Made by a program: the position numbers and the translations under genes. Source: Bacteroidales bacterium (GTDB lineage Bacteria > Bacteroidota > Bacteroidia > Bacteroidales > UBA932). Taken from it: a DNA stretch of 51,050 nucleotides. Location: positions 1 through 51,050 of the forward strand of contig JAFSQE010000016.1 of assembly GCA_017446775.1 (NCBI GenBank), written 5' to 3'. The notes below the pieces were generated by a model that worked only from the letters and a program-made list of their open reading frames with translations, was not told where the DNA came from and made no database searches. Numbering within the stretch: position 1 is the first letter of the stretch; each line of letters begins with the position of its first letter. This document shows positions 43,417-51,050 of this stretch, one piece after another.

Positions 43417-44840
43417 CTTAACCGTTTATAAACGTTAATGGCGGTATGGTGCACAATCACATTGACATCGAAAGCAGCAGCGACGGCCTCTGCAAAGTGC
43501 TGTGCAGAATATACAGAACGATGCTGCCCGCCGGTGCATCCGAACGACACCATCAGGTGGGTAAAACCCCGCTCTATATACTTCTCAATGTGCGGGAACA
43601 CCAGTTCTTTGGCCCTTTCCAGGAAGATGGTGATTCCCCCTTCGCTCTCAAGAAACTCTATCACATTGGCATCCAGCCCGTTGAACTTCTTGTATGGTTC
43701 ATAACGACCCGGGTTTGCCAAAGAACGGCAGTCAAAGACATACCCACCGCCGTTGCCGCTCGTATCTGCAGGAACGCCCTGACGGTAAGAGAAACTTGTG
43801 ACCTCTACCGTGAGGCGGCCGTCAGAAGTATCTTCTACCTGCTTTGCACCACTGCACAAGTTGCCCAGCACCCTGCAAAGTTCGGGATAGCGGCGGCAAA
43901 GTTCGTCTGTCAGAAGCGAAGCTGCGTTGGAAAGGGCATACGGTATGCTTGATAGAAAATGTCCCTTCTTCTCTATATAGCCCCTGAAACCGTAGGCACC
44001 CAGCACCTGGAGTGTGCGAAACAGGACAAACAGGCGCAGCGCGGCCTTGAAGCTGTCGGTATCCAGGTCTGCATACCCTTTGGCGGCATCGATATATGTC
44101 TGAATCAGTTCCTGCTTGAGCGATTCAGGATACCGGGCAGCAGCCTGCCATACGAACGATGCCAGATCGTAGCACACCGGGCCGCGGCGACCGCCCTGGA
44201 AATCTATAAAGTACGGTTCTCCGCCACAGAGCATTACATTGCGCGCCTGAAAGTCGCGGTACATGAAGCCTGTCGGACATTCAGCCGCCAAAAGGTCGTC
44301 GGCCAGACGTTCGAAATCGATTTGCAGGGCGATCTCGTCGAAGACCGCTGCCGTAAGCTTCAGATAGTCATATTTGAAATAATTCAGGTCAAATAAGATA
44401 TTGCGGCGGTCAAAGTCACTCTGCGGATAGCATACAGAATAATCCAGCCCATCGCCACCGGCAAACTGCAGTTTGGGCAGATATGCCACTGTCTTTATCA
44501 GCAACTGCCGCTGGGCATCATCATAATTCCCTTCACTCCGTCCGCTTTCCAAAGCCGCATACAAGGAATCGTCGCCCAGGTCGCTTTGCAGATACTCCAT
44601 CCCGCTTGCGCTCACAGAGAGAACCTGAGGCACATTAAGCCCCTTTGATGCGAAATGAGTAGCTATGGCGATAAAGGCTTGATTCTCTTTTAGAACGGTA
44701 CCAACAGTGCCGATTGCGCTACGGCCATCTGCGGCAGCAAGGCGATAGTAGGCGCGGTCGCTGCCGGAGCCCTTAAGAGCCTGGACAGAAACGGCGTCTG
44801 CGCCAAAATAATCCCTGAATAATGCCTTTAGCGTCTCCAT
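43413..44840 (-). CDS. AmgK-like sugar kinase fused to a RapZ C-terminal domain
   Basis: A protein of 475 residues in two parts. Residues about 1-330 are an aminoglycoside-phosphotransferase fold with YRDFQARN (Asp196, Asn201) and FIDFQ (Asp213), as in AmgK, the anomeric MurNAc/GlcNAc kinase. Residues about 345-475 match the RapZ C-terminal domain: FDCRSLANPGRYEPYK (369-384) and GCTGGQHRSVY (434-444). The RapZ ATPase half is absent. In Escherichia coli this domain binds glucosamine-6-phosphate and RNA. The fusion couples a wall-recycling kinase to an amino-sugar sensor. Its stop overlaps the murU-like start by ATGA. Confidence 0.88.
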   Translation of the reverse strand: METLKALFRDYFGADAVSVQALKGSGSDRAYYRLAAADGRSAIGTVGTVLKENQAFIAIATHFASKGLNVPQVLSVSASGMEYLQSDLGDDSLYAALESGRSEGNYDDAQRQLLIKTVAYLPKLQFAGGDGLDYSVCYPQSDFDRRNILFDLNYFKYDYLKLTAAVFDEIALQIDFERLADDLLAAECPTGFMYRDFQARNVMLCGGEPYFIDFQGGRRGPVCYDLASFVWQAAARYPESLKQELIQTYIDAAKGYADLDTDSFKAALRLFVLFRTLQVLGAYGFRGYIEKKGHFLSSIPYALSNAASLLTDELCRRYPELCRVLGNLCSGAKQVEDTSDGRLTVEVTSFSYRQGVPADTSGNGGGYVFDCRSLANPGRYEPYKKFNGLDANVIEFLESEGGITIFLERAKELVFPHIEKYIERGFTHLMVSFGCTGGQHRSVYSAQHFAEAVAAAFDVNVIVHHTAINVYKRLR

Positions 44841-44851
44841 ATCAAAAGAAT

Positions 44852-46102
44852 TTATGCCGCACGCATCGTCTTGTCTGGGCTGACACCCGCCACAAACCTG
44901 GAGGTGAGGGAAAGTATCAGCATAATCACCGCAATCGACAGCACATTGGCAAGCAATATCAACCCAAAGTTAAACTCTATCGGGACATATTTTACAAAAT
45001 AATTCTCCGGGTCCAGGGCGATTATCCTGGAGTATTTCTGCACTGCACAAAGCGCCAGGGCCAGCACATTACCGATAACAAGTCCACGGACTACGATGTT
45101 TAAGGCGATATGCCTGAAAACCCTGCTTACCCCGGCGGAGGTCATCCCCATTGCCTTGAACAATCCTATGGAAGAGATGTTGCGGAACAGGATAATCAGC
45201 AGCGCAGATATCATATTGAACCCGGCCACCACAATCATCAGCAGCAATATCGCAACCACGTTGAAATCGAGCAGTGTGAGCCAGTCAAACAGGTTCGGGA
45301 AGACCTGCTGCACACTGGTCACCAGAAGCGCCGGATCTTCTTCGCAACTGGCCTCATACACCAGTTCGCTCACCTGCGCGTGCTTAAGATCGATATCAGC
45401 AGATTTATCAAGCATTATCTCAATGGAAGAGACCTCGTCCGGCTCCCAACCGTTGAGCCGCTGGACCTGACGTATATCACACAGCACCAGCGCATTGTCC
45501 AGATTCTCAAGCTGCGCGTCGAACAGGCCGCAAACGGTGAACTTGCGCACCCGCACCTCGTCCCCGATAAAGTAGGCGGTAATCTGGTCCCCTACACCAT
45601 AGCCCATCTGTCGGGCAAGTCGCTCTGCAAGAATGATATCGGACGATATCCTGCCAGAATAAGAGGGTATACTCCCGGCGGTGAGATTATCGTTGAAGAA
45701 AGAGAAGTTGTACAGAGAATCGACCCCCTTGAAATGGACCCCGAAGATATTGTCGCTGGTTTTCAGAAGTCCGGAGCAATAGGCCGCACGCTGGTGGTAC
45801 GTCACACCGGGAATGGAATCGAGCCTGGACAGGAACGATATGGAATCGGTAAATGGATACTTGTCGTTCATGGGCGACTGCCCCGGCGCGACCAGCGCCA
45901 AAGACCCCATATAGGCCGATGTCTTGGTGCGGATTTCGCCCCTGAAGCCCATAACGACGCATATCGATATCACGACTACCGCAATGCTCAGTGCCACCGA
46001 TACAAGGCCGATGGTGGTACTTACCGCCCCCATCCTGTCGCCACAGGAGCGCTTGTCGCTGCCGCGGCGGATCTTGCCGCCTATGTATCTGTATACATTC
46101 AT
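44852..46102 (-). CDS. ABC transporter permease of the FtsX/LolC-LolE type
   Basis: A protein of 416 residues with a first helix at about 27-50 (SVALSIAVVVISICVVMGF), a large periplasmic domain to about 270, and three C-terminal helices. The layout is that of LolC/LolE lipoprotein-releasing permeases. It probably helps carry lipoproteins towards the outer membrane with a LolD ATPase, which is not in the window. It stands 11 bp upstream of the AmgK-RapZ gene and 3 bp downstream of the MltF-like gene. Confidence 0.87.
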   Translation of the reverse strand: MNVYRYIGGKIRRGSDKRSCGDRMGAVSTTIGLVSVALSIAVVVISICVVMGFRGEIRTKTSAYMGSLALVAPGQSPMNDKYPFTDSISFLSRLDSIPGVTYHQRAAYCSGLLKTSDNIFGVHFKGVDSLYNFSFFNDNLTAGSIPSYSGRISSDIILAERLARQMGYGVGDQITAYFIGDEVRVRKFTVCGLFDAQLENLDNALVLCDIRQVQRLNGWEPDEVSSIEIMLDKSADIDLKHAQVSELVYEASCEEDPALLVTSVQQVFPNLFDWLTLLDFNVVAILLLMIVVAGFNMISALLIILFRNISSIGLFKAMGMTSAGVSRVFRHIALNIVVRGLVIGNVLALALCAVQKYSRIIALDPENYFVKYVPIEFNFGLILLANVLSIAVIMLILSLTSRFVAGVSPDKTMRAA

Positions 46103-46105
46103 CTA

Positions 46106-47101
46106 TCAGTATACGGTACTTTTGAGCTTCTCCCAGGAGGCAAGGATATCACGGACATATGCCGTTGTGGTTACACCCTCAAAACTGTCGTTGGTGGCAA
46201 ATGTTGTCACAACCTCCTCCCAGTCGTCGGGATTCTTGCCCTCCTGTTTTGCATGCTGCCGGCATTGTTCTATGCGGTTGTCGCCGGCGTTATATGCCGC
46301 AAGGGCGAACTTGATCACATTAAGTGTATCCAGCCCCTCTTTGCTGTATTTCTTGATAAGGTAACGCATGTGATAACTCCCCGCCTTGATGTTGTCCTCC
46401 GGGGTAAAAAGGTCGCTCACACCATAACGCGCCGCAGTGACATCCTTCACCTGCATCAATCCTTTTGCCTCTTTGTATTCAGCACCGGCATAATAGCGGC
46501 TCTCTTTGTACATCAGAGCAGAGAGCAGCAGCCAGTCAATACCTGTAGCCTGGGCATATTGCTTCAGCAAATCATCAAATGGAGTTATTCTTCCGGCGGT
46601 ATTTCCGTCGCCTTGCCAGTTGTAGCTCGGGTAATACCTGGCTTCCATAACATCGTACGCGCTGCTGTTCATAAACCCGTCCAGCCACGAGTTTATCATA
46701 AACAGCAGTTGCCGGTCATCGCAGCTCACCAGCCAGTGGATATTGTTGCGGATCTGCCTTGAAGCCAGAAATCCGCTGCTGTCGCTTGCAATGATGCTGT
46801 CCAGAGGCTGTGCGGTAACCAGGATATCTATACCTTCATGTACAAGGCTGTCCAGGTCTTTCAAATCGCTGGATCCGGTAGAAATATCCACCACGGCATC
46901 GACATGGTCGCCAAAGTATTGGAGCATATCGTAACTGAGCCGGCTATCGGTTGCAACGGCACAGTGCAGGGTATCGTATTGATATCTGTATGTCTCCATC
47001 ATATTGCCTGCGGGGGCATCCTGACGCAGGGATGGCAGCATCAGCAATAGCAACGAGAGCAGCACGCATCCCGCAACCGGCCATTTGAACTTATTTGACA
47101 T
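46106..47101 (-). CDS. MltF-like membrane-bound lytic transglycosylase
   Basis: A protein of 331 residues with an N-terminal signal anchor (about 7-25). Residues 40-150 correspond to only part of the solute-binding-like domain of MltF. The SLT domain follows (about 175-315) with catalytic Glu200 in LMYKESRY, GLMQV and ALAAYNAGDNRI. It cleaves peptidoglycan, releasing anhydro-MurNAc products. It is much shorter than Escherichia coli MltF (518 residues), the reduction being in the N-terminal domain. Start overlaps the end of the porin gene by 11 bp. Confidence 0.88.
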   Translation of the reverse strand: MSNKFKWPVAGCVLLSLLLLMLPSLRQDAPAGNMMETYRYQYDTLHCAVATDSRLSYDMLQYFGDHVDAVVDISTGSSDLKDLDSLVHEGIDILVTAQPLDSIIASDSSGFLASRQIRNNIHWLVSCDDRQLLFMINSWLDGFMNSSAYDVMEARYYPSYNWQGDGNTAGRITPFDDLLKQYAQATGIDWLLLSALMYKESRYYAGAEYKEAKGLMQVKDVTAARYGVSDLFTPEDNIKAGSYHMRYLIKKYSKEGLDTLNVIKFALAAYNAGDNRIEQCRQHAKQEGKNPDDWEEVVTTFATNDSFEGVTTTAYVRDILASWEKLKSTVY

Positions 47102-49364
47102 AGAACGGCCAGTAGAGTCCGAACTTGAAAAGATCGGTAGGTCTTATATAGTTGAATGCAGAGAAATAGTCACCGTGTGTGAAGGGATGCAGCACATTGC
47201 AGTATTTGGCAAACAGGCAAGCCTTCTTCCACTGGATATTCACAAAGGCATCTACGTAGGGACTGTTGCCCCACTCGCTCTCGTTCTGATTGTAGAACAC
47301 GCCCAGGTCGGGCTCGTATGCCTGCAGGTAATATTTTGTATACATTATGCCGTTTGCACCAATCTGCATCGTCATAACATCTTTCACCACCGGGAACTGC
47401 ACGTAATATCGCAGGTTCAGGGTCAGCTTGGGCAGCGGCAGCACACTCTGGTCGCTGCTCACCTGATAGAGGATACGGTTGTCCAGATGGAGCGGCCCAA
47501 GCTTTATATTCTCGGTGACATAGGCCGACAGCACGTGGGTCGCGGATTCTGCCTGTGCAATTGTCGCCGTCTGGTCGTAATAAAGCATATCGGTGAGGAT
47601 TGCATACCCCACGAATGCCGTCAAATTCAGCCTGGGGATGCTCAACTGGCCGGTAATCCGGCTCTCGGAGGTCTTCTTGAGGTCATAATCCCATGCGTGA
47701 TGGTTAAAGTAGACCGCTTTCTGGAAAGGGTGCGGATTCTTGACAGCCGTCTCTATATGCCCGGTGAGGTGGATTCCTTCCTTGATCGGATACATAGAGA
47801 GGCGGATATTGCCCGCCAGACTCATGTCCCCTGCATAATAACCGGTAAGGTTGAGCTTGCCGGATGCATCCCATGAAAAGTATTTCTTGAACATGCCGTC
47901 GGCACCGCCGTACACATAGGTATTGAACTGGTTGTTCGGCTGCACTCCCGTTATGAAATCAGACGGACGGAAGCTGTAGAGCCTGAGCGCCTGCACACCT
48001 ATACCGGCGTGGATGGTAGACACCACGGCGTCGGGAGCAAACGGCTGCAGTGAGGCGAAAATTCTGTTCTCCAGTCGTCTGACAGCCAGAGAGTCGTGAC
48101 TTGCACTCTGAGAGATGTTGAACTGATCCCGGTAAAAGGCACTGCCCGCCTTGTCAGACGATTTGACCTCGTCGGTATAGAGCTTGGAGTACTGCGACCA
48201 TTCGAAACTGTGTCCAAGATAGATCACAGTCCCCTGCCCCACTGCCAGCGAATCGGCGTTGCGGCGGAAGAAGTTGAGCGGCACGGCCAGCGACTGTGTC
48301 AAAAAGAGCGACCGGCGCTTGAGGGTAGAATTGGCATTCGAGAGATTGACCTCTATCGACTTGGTATCTACCGTGGTATCGCAAACCCAGAAGACATCTT
48401 TTACGCCACCGTTTTCTGAACGGCTGACACTCTGACCCATGTAGCCGAAATGCATCTCGTATTTCTTGCCCAGATAGTTGGTGCCGATAGAGAATGTGCG
48501 GTCGTCGGTCTTCTCGTTTATCAGCATGCCGTTGCTGCCGTAGCGCTGATATGCCAGGGTAAAGTTGAGGGCCGGGGTGATATTCTGGGTAGTCATCAGG
48601 TTCAGATCGTCCTCTTCACGTGTGGTCACAGAGAAAGGGTTGCCCCAATATGCCAGAACCGTATAAGGGGTCTTTGTGTTGTACATCGGCATCGTCTCCG
48701 GGGTATATGAACAATCCATATACGGGGTGAAGAAGGGTGCGATGTCAAAATCGCGACGGTTGAAATAGTTGGTCTGCATGCTGGCAGAGCCTGGGGTGCC
48801 CAGGTAAATGGCATCTGCGTCGTTCTTGTAATACGGCAGGTCAAAGAAGTGATAGTTATAGGATGTATCTATCGTTTCCAGCTTGATCTTGTTGGTGCCC
48901 TGGTCGTGGGTCCAGCGTAACGCCCGCTCGTAATAAAGCGAATCGGGCAGCACAAAGGTCTCCAGGATGCGGGGGGTGTTCTGGATTACACTGTCGCGAT
49001 AGGCCTTCTTGCGTTCTCGCGTCCACTGCCTGAATTCGCGTTTGCCCGGCAGATTGCGGACAATGGAATCGGCATATTCCATCATCAGCGTGTCGTACAG
49101 CGGCAGGGTAACGGTATCAATGCTCCAGAAAAAACGCGAAAGGGTATCCAGCTGAAAGCGGAGCTGCCAGGTCGCCTCGGTATCCATAACCGGCAGGTTG
49201 TCGGGGCCCTTTATCACTGCACCAAGGGAATCGGTCTTGAAAACCACGGTATCGGACACAATCGGCATACCGAACATCTCCGCACGGTGAAAGTGAGGCC
49301 GACGCCCCTCGGCGGCAAAAACTGCCGCGAGCATAAAGCAGAATATCGTCAAAAACCTCTTCAC
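47091..49364 (-). CDS. Putative outer-membrane porin (Porin_10-like)
   Basis: A protein of 757 residues with a signal peptide (MKRFLTIFCFMLAAVFAAEG). The frame begins with GTG at 49362-49364. From about 230 it consists of alternating aromatic beta strands of outer-membrane barrel type, ending in a terminal Lys after FYV rather than the classical Phe. It matches the putative porins of Bacteroidota (Porin_10). The first 200 residues form a soluble or plug domain. Substrate unknown. A -7 element lies at 49387-49394. Confidence 0.82.
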   Translation of the reverse strand: MKRFLTIFCFMLAAVFAAEGRRPHFHRAEMFGMPIVSDTVVFKTDSLGAVIKGPDNLPVMDTEATWQLRFQLDTLSRFFWSIDTVTLPLYDTLMMEYADSIVRNLPGKREFRQWTRERKKAYRDSVIQNTPRILETFVLPDSLYYERALRWTHDQGTNKIKLETIDTSYNYHFFDLPYYKNDADAIYLGTPGSASMQTNYFNRRDFDIAPFFTPYMDCSYTPETMPMYNTKTPYTVLAYWGNPFSVTTREEDDLNLMTTQNITPALNFTLAYQRYGSNGMLINEKTDDRTFSIGTNYLGKKYEMHFGYMGQSVSRSENGGVKDVFWVCDTTVDTKSIEVNLSNANSTLKRRSLFLTQSLAVPLNFFRRNADSLAVGQGTVIYLGHSFEWSQYSKLYTDEVKSSDKAGSAFYRDQFNISQSASHDSLAVRRLENRIFASLQPFAPDAVVSTIHAGIGVQALRLYSFRPSDFITGVQPNNQFNTYVYGGADGMFKKYFSWDASGKLNLTGYYAGDMSLAGNIRLSMYPIKEGIHLTGHIETAVKNPHPFQKAVYFNHHAWDYDLKKTSESRITGQLSIPRLNLTAFVGYAILTDMLYYDQTATIAQAESATHVLSAYVTENIKLGPLHLDNRILYQVSSDQSVLPLPKLTLNLRYYVQFPVVKDVMTMQIGANGIMYTKYYLQAYEPDLGVFYNQNESEWGNSPYVDAFVNIQWKKACLFAKYCNVLHPFTHGDYFSAFNYIRPTDLFKFGLYWPFYVK

Positions 49365-49386
49365 GCGCCAATATGCGAATATCTTA

Positions 49387-49394
49387 CAAAGATA
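49387..49394 (-). promoter_or_regulatory. -7 element for the porin operon
   Basis: Minus-strand TATCTTTG, 22 nt before the GTG start. It probably drives the porin, MltF-like, LolE-like, AmgK-RapZ and MurU-like genes as one series, since the gaps between them are 11 bp or less. Confidence 0.6.
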
Positions 49395-49405
49395 TCAATT
49401 TTTGT

Positions 49406-49413
49406 TAAATTTG
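49406..49413 (+). promoter_or_regulatory. -7 element for the serine peptidase gene
   Basis: TAAATTTG, only 4 nt before the ATG at 49418. Confidence 0.6.
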
Positions 49414-49417
49414 CCTT

Positions 49418-50707
49418 ATGAAACGGATTAGTTTGAGTTTTCTGCTGGCCGTAGCCAGCATATTCTGTGCCATCGGTTCCAGCGCACAAAGCCTGTCGGA
49501 GCAATTTGAAGCCCTCCCCTCTGTAAAAAAGGTGGAAGTTCTTGACAAAGGCACTTTCAAGGAGAAGTATCTGTTATGGTTCGAGCAACCGGTATGCTAT
49601 ACCGACAGTTCGCAGGGGGTATTCCTGCAGCGGGTCTTTGTGGGCAACATCTGCCGCGACAGTTCAACGGTGTTCGTCACAGAAGGATACAATGCCGACT
49701 ACGCAGCCAGGGATCGCTATCGCGACGAGATTTCGCGCCTTTTCAATCTTAACAATGTGGTTGTGGAGCACCGCTACTTCGCCCCCTCTGTGCCGGAACA
49801 GGTTAACTGGGACTACCTTACGGCAGAGAACGAGGCGCACGACCTGCACCGGATAATCACAGAACTCAAGACGATATACCCTGCCAGGTGGATATCCACC
49901 GGCATAAGCAAGGGCGGTCAGAACTGTGTGATTTACCGTGCCTATTTCCCCGATGACGTTGATTTCACTGTGTCTTACGTTGGTCCGTTCTGCCGTGGTG
50001 TTGAAGACGGACGGCACGAACCGTTTATAGCCGCTAACGGTTCATGCGAAAGCGACCGTGCCGCGGTGCGCGCATTCCAGGAGGAATTCCTCCGCCGCCG
50101 GCAGACCCTGCAGCCCCGGCTCGAGGAGTTTTGCAAGTCAAAAGGATACACTTTCCGGGTTCCGATAAGTGAGGTGTTTGATATGTGCGCCCTGGAGTTT
50201 TCGTTCGCATTCTGGCAGTGGGGCTATCCGGTATCGACCATTCCCGGCAAGAATGCTTCCGACAAAGAGTATCTGGATTACCTGAATAAAGTTGCCGGTC
50301 CTGATTATTTCAGCAAAGAGAACCCGCACACATCATTCTACATAATGGCTGCACGCGAGCTGGGTTACTATGGATACGATGTGGAGCCATTCAAAGATAT
50401 GCTCTCAATATCCACAGCCAAGGGGTATATGCAGCGGATATTTCTCCCCGAAGATGCTTTAGACATCAAATTCGACAAGCGCCTGTCGCGAAAGATGGAT
50501 CGCTTTTTGCGCCACAACAAGTGCGACATATTATTTATATATGGGGAGTATGACCCGTGGAGCGCGGTCCGCGCCGGGGACAGGCACAGCGAGACAAACC
50601 ACATCTTCATACAACCAGGAGGCAGTCACCGTGCCCGTATCAGCACATTTGAAGAGCCCATGCAGTCAGAGATAAAGTCACTCATCGCGAGCTGGCTGTA
50701 TCGGTAG
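49418..50707 (+). CDS. Secreted serine peptidase of the S28/S37 type
   Basis: A protein of 429 residues with a signal peptide ending near Ala23. An alpha/beta hydrolase fold: nucleophile Ser164 in TGISKGGQ, probable Asp in YGEYDPWSA, His in GGSHRARI. This resembles the S37 tripeptidyl aminopeptidases and the related S28 family; which applies cannot be settled by eye. It probably trims peptides in the periplasm or outside. Single-gene unit, followed by the tRNA-Pro promoter. Confidence 0.8.
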   Translation: MKRISLSFLLAVASIFCAIGSSAQSLSEQFEALPSVKKVEVLDKGTFKEKYLLWFEQPVCYTDSSQGVFLQRVFVGNICRDSSTVFVTEGYNADYAARDRYRDEISRLFNLNNVVVEHRYFAPSVPEQVNWDYLTAENEAHDLHRIITELKTIYPARWISTGISKGGQNCVIYRAYFPDDVDFTVSYVGPFCRGVEDGRHEPFIAANGSCESDRAAVRAFQEEFLRRRQTLQPRLEEFCKSKGYTFRVPISEVFDMCALEFSFAFWQWGYPVSTIPGKNASDKEYLDYLNKVAGPDYFSKENPHTSFYIMAARELGYYGYDVEPFKDMLSISTAKGYMQRIFLPEDALDIKFDKRLSRKMDRFLRHNKCDILFIYGEYDPWSAVRAGDRHSETNHIFIQPGGSHRARISTFEEPMQSEIKSLIASWLYR

Positions 50708-50709
50708 CC

Positions 50710-50739
50710 TTGTTAATTTCAAAAACATTTGTATATTTG
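50710..50739 (+). promoter_or_regulatory. Promoter of tRNA-Pro
   Basis: TTG at 50710-50712, 19 nt, TATATTTG at 50732-50739; 11 nt before the tRNA. A textbook Bacteroidota promoter. Confidence 0.8.
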
Positions 50740-50750
50740 CCGTCCCGAAT

Positions 50751-50824
50751 CGGGAAGTGGCGCAGTTGGCTAGCGCGCTGCGTTCGGGACGCAGAGGTCG
50801 GGTGTTCGAGTCACCTCTTCCCGA
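50751..50824 (+). tRNA. tRNA-Pro (anticodon CGG)
   Basis: A cloverleaf of 74 nt: acceptor CGGGAAG pairs with CTTCCCG, T8, D-arm GCGC/GCGC, anticodon stem CTGCG/CGCAG around TTCGGGA (anticodon 50785-50787), T-arm GGGTG/CACCT with TTCGAGT, discriminator A. No encoded CCA. It reads CCG codons. Confidence 0.97.
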
Positions 50825-50829
50825 CGATA

Positions 50830-50858
50830 ACGGTTGGATCACTCATCCAGCCGTTTTT
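50830..50858 (+). terminator. Terminator after tRNA-Pro
   Basis: ACGGTTGGAT, a 5-nt loop, ATCCAGCCGT (9 of 10 pairs), then TTTTT. It starts 6 nt after the tRNA. Confidence 0.9.
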
Positions 50859-50932
50859 CGTTATATCGCCAGCATTCTGTCGTTCCGGGCAGATGCCTTC
50901 GCTTGAAAGTTTTGCTCCCTGCTTATAATACT

Positions 50933-51015
50933 GGGGCGCTGCCCCAAACCCCGCCGCTTCGCGCTGGCTATTCTGCAAATCTTCCCACACGCGCTACGCT
51001 AGCGCCTGCAGGCGC
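50933..51015. repeat. Palindrome-rich segment after tRNA-Pro
   Basis: Three short inverted repeats: GGGGC-N3-GCCCC (50933-50945), GCGCTA-N3-TAGCGC (50991-51005), and the perfect 14-bp palindrome GCGCCTGCAGGCGC (51002-51015), the last two sharing bases. No gene is seen in 50859-51050. This could be the start of an intergenic repeat family or the edge of an element beyond the window. Confidence 0.5.
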
Positions 51016-51050
51016 TTTGCAGCATAGCACAGAAATTTCAGAAATCAACA

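Noticed and set aside
45110-46762. A 550-codon open frame on the plus strand, opposite the LolE-like and MltF-like genes
   Set aside because: Its translation is Cys-, His- and Arg-rich with no recognisable domain, and it spans two well-supported genes on the other strand. It is a by-product of codon bias.
50710-50928. A 72-codon frame across tRNA-Pro
   Set aside because: It runs through the tRNA and its terminator and has no protein-like composition.
50751-51050. An integrated element at tRNA-Pro
   Set aside because: No duplicate of the tRNA 3' end and no integrase within the 226 bp that remain; it cannot be judged here.
1-51050. CRISPR arrays, insertion sequences or phage genes
   Set aside because: No regularly spaced direct repeats, no transposase or integrase motifs and no structural phage proteins were found.

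Overview
The window reads as the chromosome of a Bacteroidota bacterium, most likely order Bacteroidales. The signs are many TAnnTTTG -7 promoter elements, several with a TTG about 19 nt upstream; lipoprotein signals on glycoside hydrolases and on an M16 peptidase; a Porin_10-type outer-membrane protein; a FeoA-FeoB fusion; short IorA/IorB subunits; and moderately high GC with dense packing. I cannot assign family or genus from sequence alone. No rRNA, CRISPR array, transposase or prophage gene is visible.

Layout. 1-6.3 kb: the 5' end of a GH78-like rhamnosidase lipoprotein (minus), then a CstA-type transporter, a CPA2 antiporter and a second GH78 lipoprotein. 6.3-10.3 kb: EttA ABC-F factor, SerB, SlyD and Hsp20. 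10.5-18.6 kb is the most unusual part: a metal-homeostasis cluster (Fur-family regulator, P1B zinc/cadmium-type ATPase, FeoA-FeoB fusion with its small Cys-rich partner, a DUF2400 protein), then a zeta-type kinase, an antitoxin-like domain read in frame into a secreted lytic transglycosylase, and MgtC. This stretch is bracketed by two inverted, almost identical 169-bp cassettes (168/169 identity), each holding hairpins plus an inward-facing promoter. 18.6-30.1 kb: M16 protease, aminotransferase, TsaD, FAD protein, IorAB, then PfkA, RNase HI and PdxA on the minus strand. 30.1-39.1 kb: RecG, endonuclease IV, a WalJ-like hydrolase, MtnA, a stand-alone ATP-grasp-like protein, GlnRS, YicC and a nitroreductase. 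39.1-47.1 kb (all minus): RecQ, PEP carboxykinase, MurU-like nucleotidyltransferase, an AmgK-RapZ fusion, an FtsX/LolE permease and an MltF-like transglycosylase. 47.1-51 kb: a putative porin (minus), an S28/S37-type serine peptidase (plus), tRNA-Pro(CGG) with promoter and terminator, and a palindrome-rich tail without genes.

How the genes work together. The Fur-like regulator probably controls zinc/cadmium efflux and iron uptake, and the shared cassette probably puts mgtC under the same signal. Cell-wall turnover recurs: two lytic transglycosylases, AmgK/MurU-type recycling with a RapZ sensor domain, and a zeta-type kinase whose relatives phosphorylate UDP-GlcNAc. Amino-acid metabolism is represented by the aminotransferase, IorAB and possibly the ATP-grasp protein. 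Six genes have their -7 element 4-9 nt before the start codon and may be transcribed nearly leaderless.
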